Source of the DNA: an uncultured Clostridia bacterium
Lineage (GTDB): Bacteria > Bacillota > Clostridia > TANB77 > CAG-508
DNA length: 8,467 nt
NCBI GenBank assembly: GCA_934177555.1
Contig: CAKPPL010000050.1
Coordinates: 1-8,467, forward strand
Reading direction: 5' to 3'
The position numbers and the translations under genes were made by a program. Position 1 is the first letter of the stretch; each line of letters opens with the position of its first letter. Below are positions 1-6,463 of the stretch, piece after piece. The notes under the pieces are model-generated. The model ran no database searches. It was given only the letters and a program-made list of their open reading frames with translations, and was not told the DNA's origin.

Positions 1-10
1 TTATTAAATA

Positions 11-40
11 ATGTCGTAGGGGAATGATATCCTACGACAT
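11..40 (-). terminator. Hairpin 3' of the DUF4912 gene, probable terminator
   Basis: A perfect 10-bp inverted repeat (ATGTCGTAGG at 11-20, CCTACGACAT at 31-40) with a 10-nt loop lies 6 nt beyond the stop codon of the minus-strand gene. Read on the minus strand it is followed by TATTTAATAA-like sequence, which is A/T-rich but not a continuous U run. The position fits a Rho-independent terminator; the weak tail lowers confidence. It could also serve a convergent gene lying left of the window. Confidence 0.6.
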
Positions 41-46
41 ATGTAG

Positions 47-961
47 TTAATTAAATCTTGATGATAAACTTCCTGATGATGGGTTACCACCAGAAGTAGG
101 ATTGGAAATCCTTTCAAATAATGAAATATCTTCATTTTGATATATTCCAGAATATAATATTTGAAATATATCTTTACTTATATAAGGTATATTAGAAGTT
201 TTTTTCACTTTTGGTAGATTTTTTACAATTTCATATAGTGAAATTGACTCTTCATTATTATTTTTTATATTTCTAAATTTTACGGTATTATTATTATTTG
301 TACTAAATAATATATGATCATTTGGAGATTCAATTTTATTTGATGTAGAAACATATATATAATCTGTATGTATGTGTTCTTCAATTTCTTTTGTTGCTTG
401 TTCATTGTAGTAATTAGGTCTTCTACCAAGTTCAACATCATAATCACATTTACTATCATTTATATGAAAATACCAGCTATTTGCAAAATCATTTATAGGT
501 ATTTCAAAACTGTAATTCATAGTTTTGTTATGAACTATTAGTACAGGTCTTGTTATATTGAAAAAGTTTTCTCCATATTCTTTAATATAATTTTCTCTAT
601 CATTATCTGAAATATCCCAGTAAACAAATAAAGTATCTGGTGTTTGATATAATATTTTTACAATAGTTTCATTGTATCTATATGGTAAATCATAATATTC
701 TACAATTTCAGGAGCTTTTTTTACTACTTTTGAATTTGTTTTTGCACTTTTTTTCTTTGCAGTTGAAGTAACAGATTTTGCTGTAGTTTTTTTTGTTGAT
801 TTTTTTGAATCTGTAATTTTTGTTTTAGGTGTTGCAACTTTTTTCGTTTTTGTAGTAGTTTTTTTGGCTACTGCTGTTTTTTTATTTGTTTTTTTAGTTT
901 CTTGTTTTAAATTTGAAACTTTTTTTTCCGTATTATTTATTTCTTTTGTTTTTGATGGCAT
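47..961 (-). CDS. DUF4912 domain protein with lysine-rich N-terminal tail
   Basis: A 304-residue protein of unknown function. Residues 1 to about 83 are a low-complexity tail of Lys, Thr, Ala and Ser (runs such as TAKKKSAK), resembling histone H1-like tails. Residues about 92-185 match the DUF4912 pattern: the YRYNETIVKILYQTPDTLFVYWDIS region (92-117) has the aromatic YW-[DE]-IS core of the family, and NSWYFHI with DVELGRRP follows. A second part (about 205-235, DHILFSTN then VKFRNIK) also fits the family. The C-terminus is rich in Gly and Ser and ends SSRFN. An in-frame Met 34 codons upstream exists, but the start used here (ATG at 961) has an AGGAGG site 6 nt away and the upstream stretch overlaps the promoter. 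No signal peptide or membrane span is seen, so it is probably cytoplasmic. The basic tail suggests binding to nucleic acid or another polyanion, which is inference. It is transcribed alone, divergent from the solute-binding protein gene. Confidence 0.85.
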   Translation of the reverse strand: MPSKTKEINNTEKKVSNLKQETKKTNKKTAVAKKTTTKTKKVATPKTKITDSKKSTKKTTAKSVTSTAKKKSAKTNSKVVKKAPEIVEYYDLPYRYNETIVKILYQTPDTLFVYWDISDNDRENYIKEYGENFFNITRPVLIVHNKTMNYSFEIPINDFANSWYFHINDSKCDYDVELGRRPNYYNEQATKEIEEHIHTDYIYVSTSNKIESPNDHILFSTNNNNTVKFRNIKNNNEESISLYEIVKNLPKVKKTSNIPYISKDIFQILYSGIYQNEDISLFERISNPTSGGNPSSGSLSSRFN

Positions 962-994
962 TTTTATCCTCCTACGTATAAAGACATATTTTTT

Positions 995-1026
995 ATTATA
1001 GTATAACAAAAATGAAATAAATTCAA
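995..1026 (-). promoter_or_regulatory. Promoter of the DUF4912 gene
   Basis: On the minus strand, TTGAAT (1026-1021) is followed after 15 nt by TATACT (1005-1000), preceded by TG in the extended -10 position, and immediately by TATAAT (1000-995). Either hexamer could be the -10; spacing is short (15) for the first and long (20) for the second, so the TG extension may matter. Transcription would start about 25-30 nt before the ATG at 961. Seen by pattern only. Confidence 0.5.
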
Positions 1027-1072
1027 GTGAATTTGAAAAATAAAATAAAAAAATAAAAATCAATACAAAGGA

Positions 1073-1101
1073 TTGAAAACAATAATAGGATATGGTAAAA
1101 T
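1073..1101 (+). promoter_or_regulatory. Promoter of the solute-binding protein gene
   Basis: TTGAAA at 1073-1078, a 17-nt spacer and TAAAAT at 1096-1101 with TGG just before it (extended -10) make a good sigma-A promoter. It points away from the DUF4912 promoter and would give an untranslated leader of roughly 170 nt before the TTG start at 1278. In A/T-rich DNA such matches arise by chance, but the spacing and extended -10 together are convincing. Confidence 0.6.
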
Positions 1102-1180
1102 ATTAAAGATATTATTTCAAAGCAACTTAGGTAGGCATATAGAAAAATTAAAAAATCCAAAGCAAATTAATAAAAAAATT

Positions 1181-1190
1181 AGGAGGTGAT
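1181..1190 (+). promoter_or_regulatory. Perfect Shine-Dalgarno sequence without a normal start codon
   Basis: AGGAGGTGAT is the full complement of the 16S rRNA 3' end, yet no ATG, GTG or TTG lies within about 15 nt downstream. The only codon at suitable distance that is in frame with the solute-binding protein is ATA at 1197, 27 codons before the TTG at 1278, with no stop between. It may be a relic of a lost start, a site for a non-canonical start, or a ribosome-binding standby or leader element. Confidence 0.4.
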
Positions 1191-1277
1191 AAACCAATAC
1201 ATTACATACAAAATTGTAAAAAATCACTTGAAAAAAAATTAATAATAATATATTATAACAAAGCAAGGGGTGATATT

Positions 1278-2864
1278 TTGAAAAGCAATTTTGTCAAATA
1301 TATATTTTTTATATTTGTAATTGCAATTATGGGGTTTGCAATATACAAAGTAAACAAACAAGAAAATAAGGAACCAGAGGAGAATCAAGTATCAGAGGTA
1401 AAAGAAACAAATGAAACAGTAAAAGAATTAAATTTAGGTATTGCAGAATTTGATACAATAAATCCAATACTTAGTAATAATAAATATGTACAAGAAATTA
1501 CAAAGATTATTTATGATTCGTTATTCGAAGTAGATGAACAGTATAAAATAAAAAATAGTTTAGTAAAAGATTGGGCAAAAACAAGTGAGACAACATATTT
1601 GTTAAAAATAAGAGAAGATGTCAAATGGTCTGATGGGCAACAATTAACAGCAGAAGATATAATGTATACAATAGATTTGCTAAAACAAATACCATCAATA
1701 TATGCATACAATGTTCAATATGTTGTTGGTGTAGATAAAATAGATGCAAATACAATAAAAATAACACTAGATCATGAAATACCATTTTTTGAATATAACT
1801 TAATATTTCCTATAATGAGTAAAAAATATTATGAAGGACAAGATTTTTCAACAACAAATAAAAATAATGCACCAGTAGGAACAGGAAAATTTAAAATAGA
1901 TAAAAATGATAATGAACAATTAGTACTAAGTCCAAATGAAAAATATTATGGTGAGAAACAGTCATTACAAAAAATAAATATATCTAAATATACTAATTTA
2001 GGAGAATTATATAATGCATTTAAATTAGGAAAAGTTGATTTAATAACAACAATAAATACACAAATACAAGATTATATTGGAACAGTTGGATATAATATGA
2101 GTGAATGTTCAGGAAGAGAGTATGATTTTATTGCTCTAAATACACAAAATAATATTTTATCACATAAAGAAGTAAGAAAGGCTATTGCATATGCAGTAAA
2201 TAGAGCTAATATAGTTGCAACAGTATATGGGAATAAATATAAAATAACGAATTATCCATTGGATTTTGGAAGTTATTTAAAAGGTGAAAATGTTGAGATT
2301 AATTATGATACAAATAAAGCAACACAAATATTAGAAGAAAATGGTTGGGAATATAAATATAACAGATGGCAAATAGTTGAAAACTATAATACAATAGGCA
2401 TAAATAATTTGAAATTAGTTGTACAAGAATCGAATTCAGCAAGAAATACAGTTGCAGAAATGATAAAAACAAATTTAGAAGAAATAGGAATAAAAATAAC
2501 AATTATAAAAGCAAGTGATTCACAATATGAAAATTATTTACAAAATAAAAATTATGATATGATTTTAACAGGAACACTTGAATCTATGAGTCCTAATTTA
2601 GAAACGTATTTTGGTGAAAATAATTTAGCTAATTATAATAATGAAGAAATAAGAAACATATTAGGAGAAGTAAAAAATATAACAAAAGAGGATATATTAA
2701 AAGAAAAGTATTCTAAAATAAGACAAATATATAATGAAGAATTGCCATATATAAGCTTATATAATAGTTTTTATGCAGTGGCAAGTTCTTGGAATTTAAA
2801 AGGAAATATAAGCACAAATTGGAATAATATATTTATGAATATAGATAACTGGTATAAAAATTAA
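1278..2864 (+). CDS. Membrane-anchored extracellular solute-binding protein, family 5 (peptide-binding type)
   Basis: A 528-residue protein of the SBP_bac_5 family (DppA/OppA-like), the substrate receptors of peptide and nickel ABC importers. Seen motifs: YDSLFEVD (79-86), the WAKTSETTYLLKIREDVKWSDG block (99-120) with AEDIMYTI (125-132), APVGTGKFKI (198-207), ALNTQ...LSHKEVRKAIAYAVNR (286-309), and an A-x-x-ILEENGW motif (349-357). Residues about 5-24 form a hydrophobic segment after a short basic start, followed by a charged Glu/Lys linker (25-50). There is no lipobox cysteine, so it looks like a signal-anchor protein rather than the usual lipoprotein. The TTG start is chosen because AGGGGTGAT lies just upstream (1266-1274) and the next Met (residue 18) falls inside the membrane segment. 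No permease or ATPase genes flank it, so its transporter partner and ligand are unknown; a non-transport sensing role is possible. Length is normal for the family. Confidence 0.88.
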   Translation: MKSNFVKYIFFIFVIAIMGFAIYKVNKQENKEPEENQVSEVKETNETVKELNLGIAEFDTINPILSNNKYVQEITKIIYDSLFEVDEQYKIKNSLVKDWAKTSETTYLLKIREDVKWSDGQQLTAEDIMYTIDLLKQIPSIYAYNVQYVVGVDKIDANTIKITLDHEIPFFEYNLIFPIMSKKYYEGQDFSTTNKNNAPVGTGKFKIDKNDNEQLVLSPNEKYYGEKQSLQKINISKYTNLGELYNAFKLGKVDLITTINTQIQDYIGTVGYNMSECSGREYDFIALNTQNNILSHKEVRKAIAYAVNRANIVATVYGNKYKITNYPLDFGSYLKGENVEINYDTNKATQILEENGWEYKYNRWQIVENYNTIGINNLKLVVQESNSARNTVAEMIKTNLEEIGIKITIIKASDSQYENYLQNKNYDMILTGTLESMSPNLETYFGENNLANYNNEEIRNILGEVKNITKEDILKEKYSKIRQIYNEELPYISLYNSFYAVASSWNLKGNISTNWNNIFMNIDNWYKN

Positions 2865-2883
2865 AAAAGTTTTAAGAAAATAC

Positions 2884-2911
2884 TTGACAAAAAAATAAAA
2901 TAATATATAAT
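2884..2911 (+). promoter_or_regulatory. recA promoter
   Basis: A perfect -35 (TTGACA, 2884-2889), a 16-nt spacer and a perfect -10 (TATAAT, 2906-2911) lie about 80 nt before the recA start codon. Transcription would begin around 2918, at the edge of the LexA box. This is the strongest promoter match in the window, as expected for a highly expressed but repressible gene. Confidence 0.85.
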
Positions 2912-2919
2912 ACAGATAT

Positions 2920-2933
2920 CGAACAAAAGTTTT
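2920..2933 (+). promoter_or_regulatory. LexA operator (SOS box) of recA
   Basis: CGAACAAAAGTTTT fits the Firmicutes LexA/DinR box (core GAAC-N4-GTTC) with the last core base changed from C to T. It begins 9 nt after the -10 hexamer, so bound LexA would block initiation, and RecA-stimulated LexA cleavage would relieve it. The match plus the placement at the transcription start of recA makes the call strong. The right half-site is the weaker one. Confidence 0.8.
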
Positions 2934-2993
2934 AAAAAACGTATTATTCTCAAATTGAGTTTAATAATTAAGCAAAAAGAAAAGGAGAAAAAA

Positions 2994-4043
2994 ATGGAAG
3001 AAAATTTAGAAAAGAAAAAAGCTTTAGAAGCTGCAATGGGGCAAATAGAAAAACAATTTGGTAAAGGGTCTGTAATGAAATTAGGACAATTCAAAGCTAT
3101 GGAAGTAGAAGCAATACCAACAGGTGCATTAAGCTTAGATATAGCATTAGGAATAGGTGGAGTACCAAGAGGAAGAATTATTGAAGTATTTGGACCAGAA
3201 TCATCAGGAAAAACAACATTAGCACTACATATAATAGCAGAAGCTCAAAAAACTGGTGGAGAAGCAGCATTTATAGATGCAGAACATGCTTTAGATCCAG
3301 TATATGCAAAAAAATTAGGAGTAGATATAGATAATTTAATAGTATCACAACCAGATACAGGAGAACAAGCATTAGAAATAACAGAAGCATTAGTAAGAAG
3401 TGGTGCATTAGATGTAGTTGTAGTAGACTCTGTTGCAGCATTAGTTCCAAAAGCAGAAATAGATGGAGATATGGGAGATTCTCATATGGGATTACAAGCA
3501 AGATTGATGTCACAAGCATTACGTAAATTGGCTGGTGCAATAAATAAATCAAAAACAGTTCTTATATTTATAAACCAATTAAGAGAAAAAATTGGTGTTA
3601 TGTTTGGAAACCCAGAAACAACAACTGGAGGAAGAGCATTAAAATTCTATGCATCTGTTAGAATGGATATTAGAAAAATTGAGAATATAAAACAAGATGG
3701 AGAAGTAGTAGGAAATAGAGTAAGAGTAAAAGTTATAAAAAATAAAGTTGCACCACCTTTTAGAGAAGCAGAATTTGATGTTTTATATGGAAAAGGAATA
3801 TCAAAAGAAGGAAATATATTTGATATGGCAGTCAACTTAGACATTGTAGAAAAAAGTGGTTCATGGTTTAGCTATAGTGGAGAGAGAATTGGACAAGGAA
3901 GAGAAAATGCAAAAAGATTTTTAATAGAACATCCAGAAAAATTACAAGAAGTAGAAAGAAAAGTTAGAGCTAATTTTGAAAAAGCATTTGAGCAAAGCTT
4001 AGGAGAAGAGATAGAAGAAACAGAAGAAACTGAAGAAGAATAA
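2994..4043 (+). CDS. recA: RecA recombinase
   Basis: A complete 349-residue RecA, the ATP-dependent strand-exchange protein that forms filaments on single-stranded DNA and triggers LexA self-cleavage. Seen motifs: the N-terminal polymerisation segment (ALEAAMGQIEKQFGKGS, 10-26), Walker A GPESSGKTT (67-75), the EAAFIDAEHALDP segment (90-102), Walker B VVVVD (141-145), loop L1 (about 153-165, EIDGDMGDSHMG), loop L2 with its switch glutamine (FINQLREKIGVMFGNPETTTGG, 192-213) and the C-terminal domain with GSWFSYSGERIGQGREN (289-305). The tail (about 337-349) is a run of Glu and Thr, like the acidic regulatory tails of other RecAs. The chosen ATG (2994) has AAAGGAGA upstream; an in-frame TTG 13 codons earlier lacks a ribosome site and would add a residue string not seen in RecA. 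It is monocistronic by the look of it: own promoter, LexA box and 3' hairpin. No recX or rny gene follows. Confidence 0.99.
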   Translation: MEENLEKKKALEAAMGQIEKQFGKGSVMKLGQFKAMEVEAIPTGALSLDIALGIGGVPRGRIIEVFGPESSGKTTLALHIIAEAQKTGGEAAFIDAEHALDPVYAKKLGVDIDNLIVSQPDTGEQALEITEALVRSGALDVVVVDSVAALVPKAEIDGDMGDSHMGLQARLMSQALRKLAGAINKSKTVLIFINQLREKIGVMFGNPETTTGGRALKFYASVRMDIRKIENIKQDGEVVGNRVRVKVIKNKVAPPFREAEFDVLYGKGISKEGNIFDMAVNLDIVEKSGSWFSYSGERIGQGRENAKRFLIEHPEKLQEVERKVRANFEKAFEQSLGEEIEETEETEEE

Positions 4044-4050
4044 TTATAAT

Positions 4051-4083
4051 AAGCAGTATAATTAAAAATAAATTATACTGCTT
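4051..4083 (+). terminator. Hairpin after recA, probable terminator
   Basis: A perfect 13-bp inverted repeat (AAGCAGTATAATT at 4051-4063, AATTATACTGCTT at 4071-4083) with a 7-nt loop starts 8 nt after the recA stop codon. The sequence after it, AAAATTTTAT, has only a short T run. The stem is A/T-rich, so it is weaker than a classical intrinsic terminator, but its position between recA and a fresh promoter supports the call. Confidence 0.65.
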
Positions 4084-4110
4084 AAAATTTTATAAAAATA
4101 GTATATAAGA

Positions 4111-4139
4111 TTGACTTAAAATTAATATTGTAGTAGAAT
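4111..4139 (+). promoter_or_regulatory. Promoter of the surface-sugar operon
   Basis: TTGACT (4111-4116), an exact 17-nt spacer and TAGAAT (4134-4139) form a near-consensus sigma-A promoter, giving a leader of about 35 nt before the first gene at 4179. No operator or attenuator is apparent between it and the start codon, so expression may be constitutive. It separates the four-gene operon from recA. Confidence 0.75.
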
Positions 4140-4178
4140 GCATTGTAGAAAATAAAAGTAAGAAATAAGAGGAAAAAA

Positions 4179-5114
4179 ATGAAAAAAATTTCAATAGTAA
4201 TACCAGTTTATTACAATCAAGATAATCTTTTACCACTATATGCAGATTTAAAAGAAAAAGTATTAACAAAACTAGAAACAGATTATGAATTAATATTTGT
4301 TGATGATGGGTCTAAAGATAGATCATTTGAAGTAATGCAAGATTTGGCGAAAGTAGATAATAAAATAAAGACAATAAAATTATCAAGAAATTTTGGAGAA
4401 CATTCTGCAATTTTAGCAGGGCTTTCACAATGTACAGGTGATTGTGCAGTAAGAAAAGCAGCAGATTTGCAAGAACCATCAGAAGTAATATTAGATATGT
4501 TAAAAAAATATAATGAAGGAAATAAGGTTGTATTAGCAGTTAGAGCAGACAGAGAAGAGCCAATTACACAAAAAGCATTTTCTAATTTATATGCTTTTTT
4601 AATGAGGAAATTAGCACTTCATAATATGCCAAAAGGTGGGTTTGATACTTTTTTAATAGATAGACAGGTTATAGATGTATTAGTAAATATGCAAGAAAGT
4701 AATACATCATTAATGAGTCAAATTCTATGGGCAGGATTTGAGACAGCGACAGTTCCATATGTAAGAAAAAAAAGAGAAATAGGAAAATCAAAGTGGACAT
4801 TATCTAAAAAAATAAAATTAGTATATGATTCATTATTAAGCTTTTCATATTTTCCAATAAAATTAATAACAACAGTAGGCTTTTTTAGCTTTTTTATATC
4901 AATTATTCTTTTATTAGTAATAGTTTATAAAAGAATAACAGGAATTATAGATGTAGAAGGATATACATCTATAATAATGATTATGCTTATGGGATTTGGA
5001 ATAATAATGTTGTCAATAGGAGTTATAGGAGAATATTTATGGAGAACATATGATGCAGCACGAAATAGACCTCCATATATTATAGAAAAAGGTGTAAAAG
5101 ATGAAAATAAATAA
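4179..5114 (+). CDS. GtrB/ArnC-like polyprenyl-phosphate glycosyltransferase (GT2)
   Basis: A 311-residue family 2 glycosyltransferase of the DPM1/GtrB/ArnC/CsbB type, which moves a sugar from a nucleotide donor to undecaprenyl phosphate on the inner membrane face. The GT-A domain shows ISIVIPVYYN (4-13), ELIFVDDGSKDRS (37-49), LSRNFGEHSAILAGL (68-82) and ADLQEPSE (95-102). The GKSKWTLSKK motif (202-211) precedes two membrane spans (about 227-250 and 263-287), and the C-terminus carries GEYLWRTYDAARNRPPY (284-300), all typical of GtrB proteins. Length is usual. One oddity: where most relatives have an Asp-Ala-Asp motif before LQ, this protein has Lys-Ala-Ala-Asp (93-96), so the first Asp is missing. 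The ATG at 4179 follows AGAGGA. The gene opens the operon and overlaps the next gene by 14 nt. The sugar transferred is not evident from sequence; the neighbouring aminotransferase hints at a 4-amino sugar. Confidence 0.92.
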   Translation: MKKISIVIPVYYNQDNLLPLYADLKEKVLTKLETDYELIFVDDGSKDRSFEVMQDLAKVDNKIKTIKLSRNFGEHSAILAGLSQCTGDCAVRKAADLQEPSEVILDMLKKYNEGNKVVLAVRADREEPITQKAFSNLYAFLMRKLALHNMPKGGFDTFLIDRQVIDVLVNMQESNTSLMSQILWAGFETATVPYVRKKREIGKSKWTLSKKIKLVYDSLLSFSYFPIKLITTVGFFSFFISIILLLVIVYKRITGIIDVEGYTSIIMIMLMGFGIIMLSIGVIGEYLWRTYDAARNRPPYIIEKGVKDENK

Positions 5115-6450
5115 AATATTAGAAAATTTAAAAAAACATAAAAAAGTTTTAATAGCTATATTTTTAATTGCAGTATTTATATATTATTTAATATGGACAA
5201 TTTCACAGCCATTTAACTCATGCCCAGATGAAGAAATGAAATATGACATATGTAAATATCTATATCAAAATAATTCTCTACCCAGAGGAGATGATATAGC
5301 AATAAGAAATTCTATTTGGGGAATTTCTTATGCATTTCAACCAATATTAACATACATGATTAGTGCAATATTAATGAAAATAATGGCAATATTTACACAA
5401 GATCAATTTGCATTAGTAATTGCTGCAAGACTTGTAAGTACAATAAGTATGACAGGAGTTATATATTTAGTAATAAAAATATCACAAAAATTATTTAAAG
5501 GAATTTACAAATATTTATTCATAACATTTGTGGCCTTTTTACCATTAACAGCATTTTTAGCATCATATATAAATAATGATTCAACAGCATTGTTAGCAAT
5601 ATCTATTATTATTTATACATGGATTTTAGGACTGGAAAGTAATTGGAAGAATAAACATTGTATAATGCTTGGAATTGGAATTGGATTTTGTGCATTGACT
5701 TATTACAATGCATATGGATATATATTATGTAGTGTAATTTTGTGTCTAATATCAGTAATGTCAAATAAAATGAAATTAAAAGAAATATTACAAAAAATTT
5801 TAATTGTTTCATTAATAGCATTTTTAATAGCTGGTTGGTGGTTTATTAGAAATGCAATAATATATAATGGAGATATTTTGGGATTAAATGCTCAGATTGA
5901 ATGTGGAAATAAATATGCACAAGAAGATTTTAAACCATCAAAAAGAAAAACACCACAAAGCAAAAATGAATCTATAATTGATATGTTATATAAAGATGGA
6001 TGGGTTCATTTTACAATGAGAAGTTTTGTTGGAATCTTTGGATATCATACAATAGTGATGTCAAGTAAGATTTATTATTGCTATTTTTTAATTTGGATTA
6101 TAGCATTTATTGGAATTATAATGAAATTTAAAGAATTATTTATTTATGATAAAGAACATAAAAATAAATATATTTTAAATTATATTTTTGTGTTGTCAAT
6201 AATAATCCCTATTATTTTAAGCATATATTATTCATTTGCAAGTGATTTTCAGCCTCAGGGAAGATATATAATGCCAATAATAATACCATTTGCTTATTTC
6301 TTAGTGAATGGAATAGAAAAAATTATAAAAAAATTTGTAAAATCACCAGTATTACAAAAAACAATTATTACTATATTAATAGCGTTAATTATTTTTATAT
6401 CATTCAAAGCCTTATTTGGATATATAATGCCGGCGTATAAAATAAAATAG
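5101..6450 (+). CDS. DUF2142-type polytopic membrane protein, probable GT-C glycosyltransferase
   Basis: A 449-residue integral membrane protein with about ten to eleven predicted spans (for example 16-36, 105-125, 138-156, 189-215, 232-250, 325-345, 360-380, 421-440). The pattern fits DUF2142: an acidic CPDEEMKYD motif (41-49) just after the first span, in the extracellular loop where GT-C enzymes keep their catalytic acidic residues; NND (158-160); WWFIRN (246-251) followed by NGDILG; and the QPQGRYIMP motif (384-392) near the end. GT-C enzymes use lipid-linked sugars at the outer membrane face. Its start overlaps the end of the GtrB-like gene by 14 nt with AAAAAGGTG upstream, so the two are translationally coupled and probably act in sequence: one loads the lipid carrier, the other transfers the sugar to a surface acceptor. 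The acceptor is unknown. A GtrA/GtcA-type flippase, often seen with such pairs, is not in the window. DUF2142 has no firmly proven activity that I can cite, so the enzymatic role is inferred. Confidence 0.8.
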   Translation: MKINKILENLKKHKKVLIAIFLIAVFIYYLIWTISQPFNSCPDEEMKYDICKYLYQNNSLPRGDDIAIRNSIWGISYAFQPILTYMISAILMKIMAIFTQDQFALVIAARLVSTISMTGVIYLVIKISQKLFKGIYKYLFITFVAFLPLTAFLASYINNDSTALLAISIIIYTWILGLESNWKNKHCIMLGIGIGFCALTYYNAYGYILCSVILCLISVMSNKMKLKEILQKILIVSLIAFLIAGWWFIRNAIIYNGDILGLNAQIECGNKYAQEDFKPSKRKTPQSKNESIIDMLYKDGWVHFTMRSFVGIFGYHTIVMSSKIYYCYFLIWIIAFIGIIMKFKELFIYDKEHKNKYILNYIFVLSIIIPIILSIYYSFASDFQPQGRYIMPIIIPFAYFLVNGIEKIIKKFVKSPVLQKTIITILIALIIFISFKALFGYIMPAYKIK

Positions 6451-6463
6451 AAAGGATAAAGTG

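Noticed and set aside
962..1063. Upstream in-frame Met that would extend the DUF4912 protein by 34 residues with a hydrophobic start.
   Set aside because: It has no ribosome site, it covers the promoter region, and the internal ATG at 961 has an ideal AGGAGG 6 nt away.
1049..1189. Open frame in the intergenic leader ending in AGG AGG TGA, about 38 residues from a TTG at 1073.
   Set aside because: The TTG sits directly against the only purine-rich stretch (no spacing), overlaps the predicted -35 hexamer, and no ATG or GTG is available. The peptide resembles nothing I recognise. A decayed gene end cannot be excluded.
2865..2935. Direct repeat AAAAGTTTTAA at 2865-2875 and 2925-2935 flanking the recA promoter.
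   Set aside because: The second copy is largely the right half of the LexA box and the motif is simple A/T sequence. The first copy lacks the CGAAC half, so it is not a second operator.
2955..2993. TTG start that would add 13 residues to RecA.
   Set aside because: There is no Shine-Dalgarno before it, while ATG 2994 has AAAGGAGA and gives the normal RecA N-terminus.
3271..3552. Minus-strand, leucine-rich open frame inside recA that looks like a membrane protein.
   Set aside because: The Leu/His/Met repeats are the antisense reading of A-rich recA codons. The sense strand is unambiguously recA.
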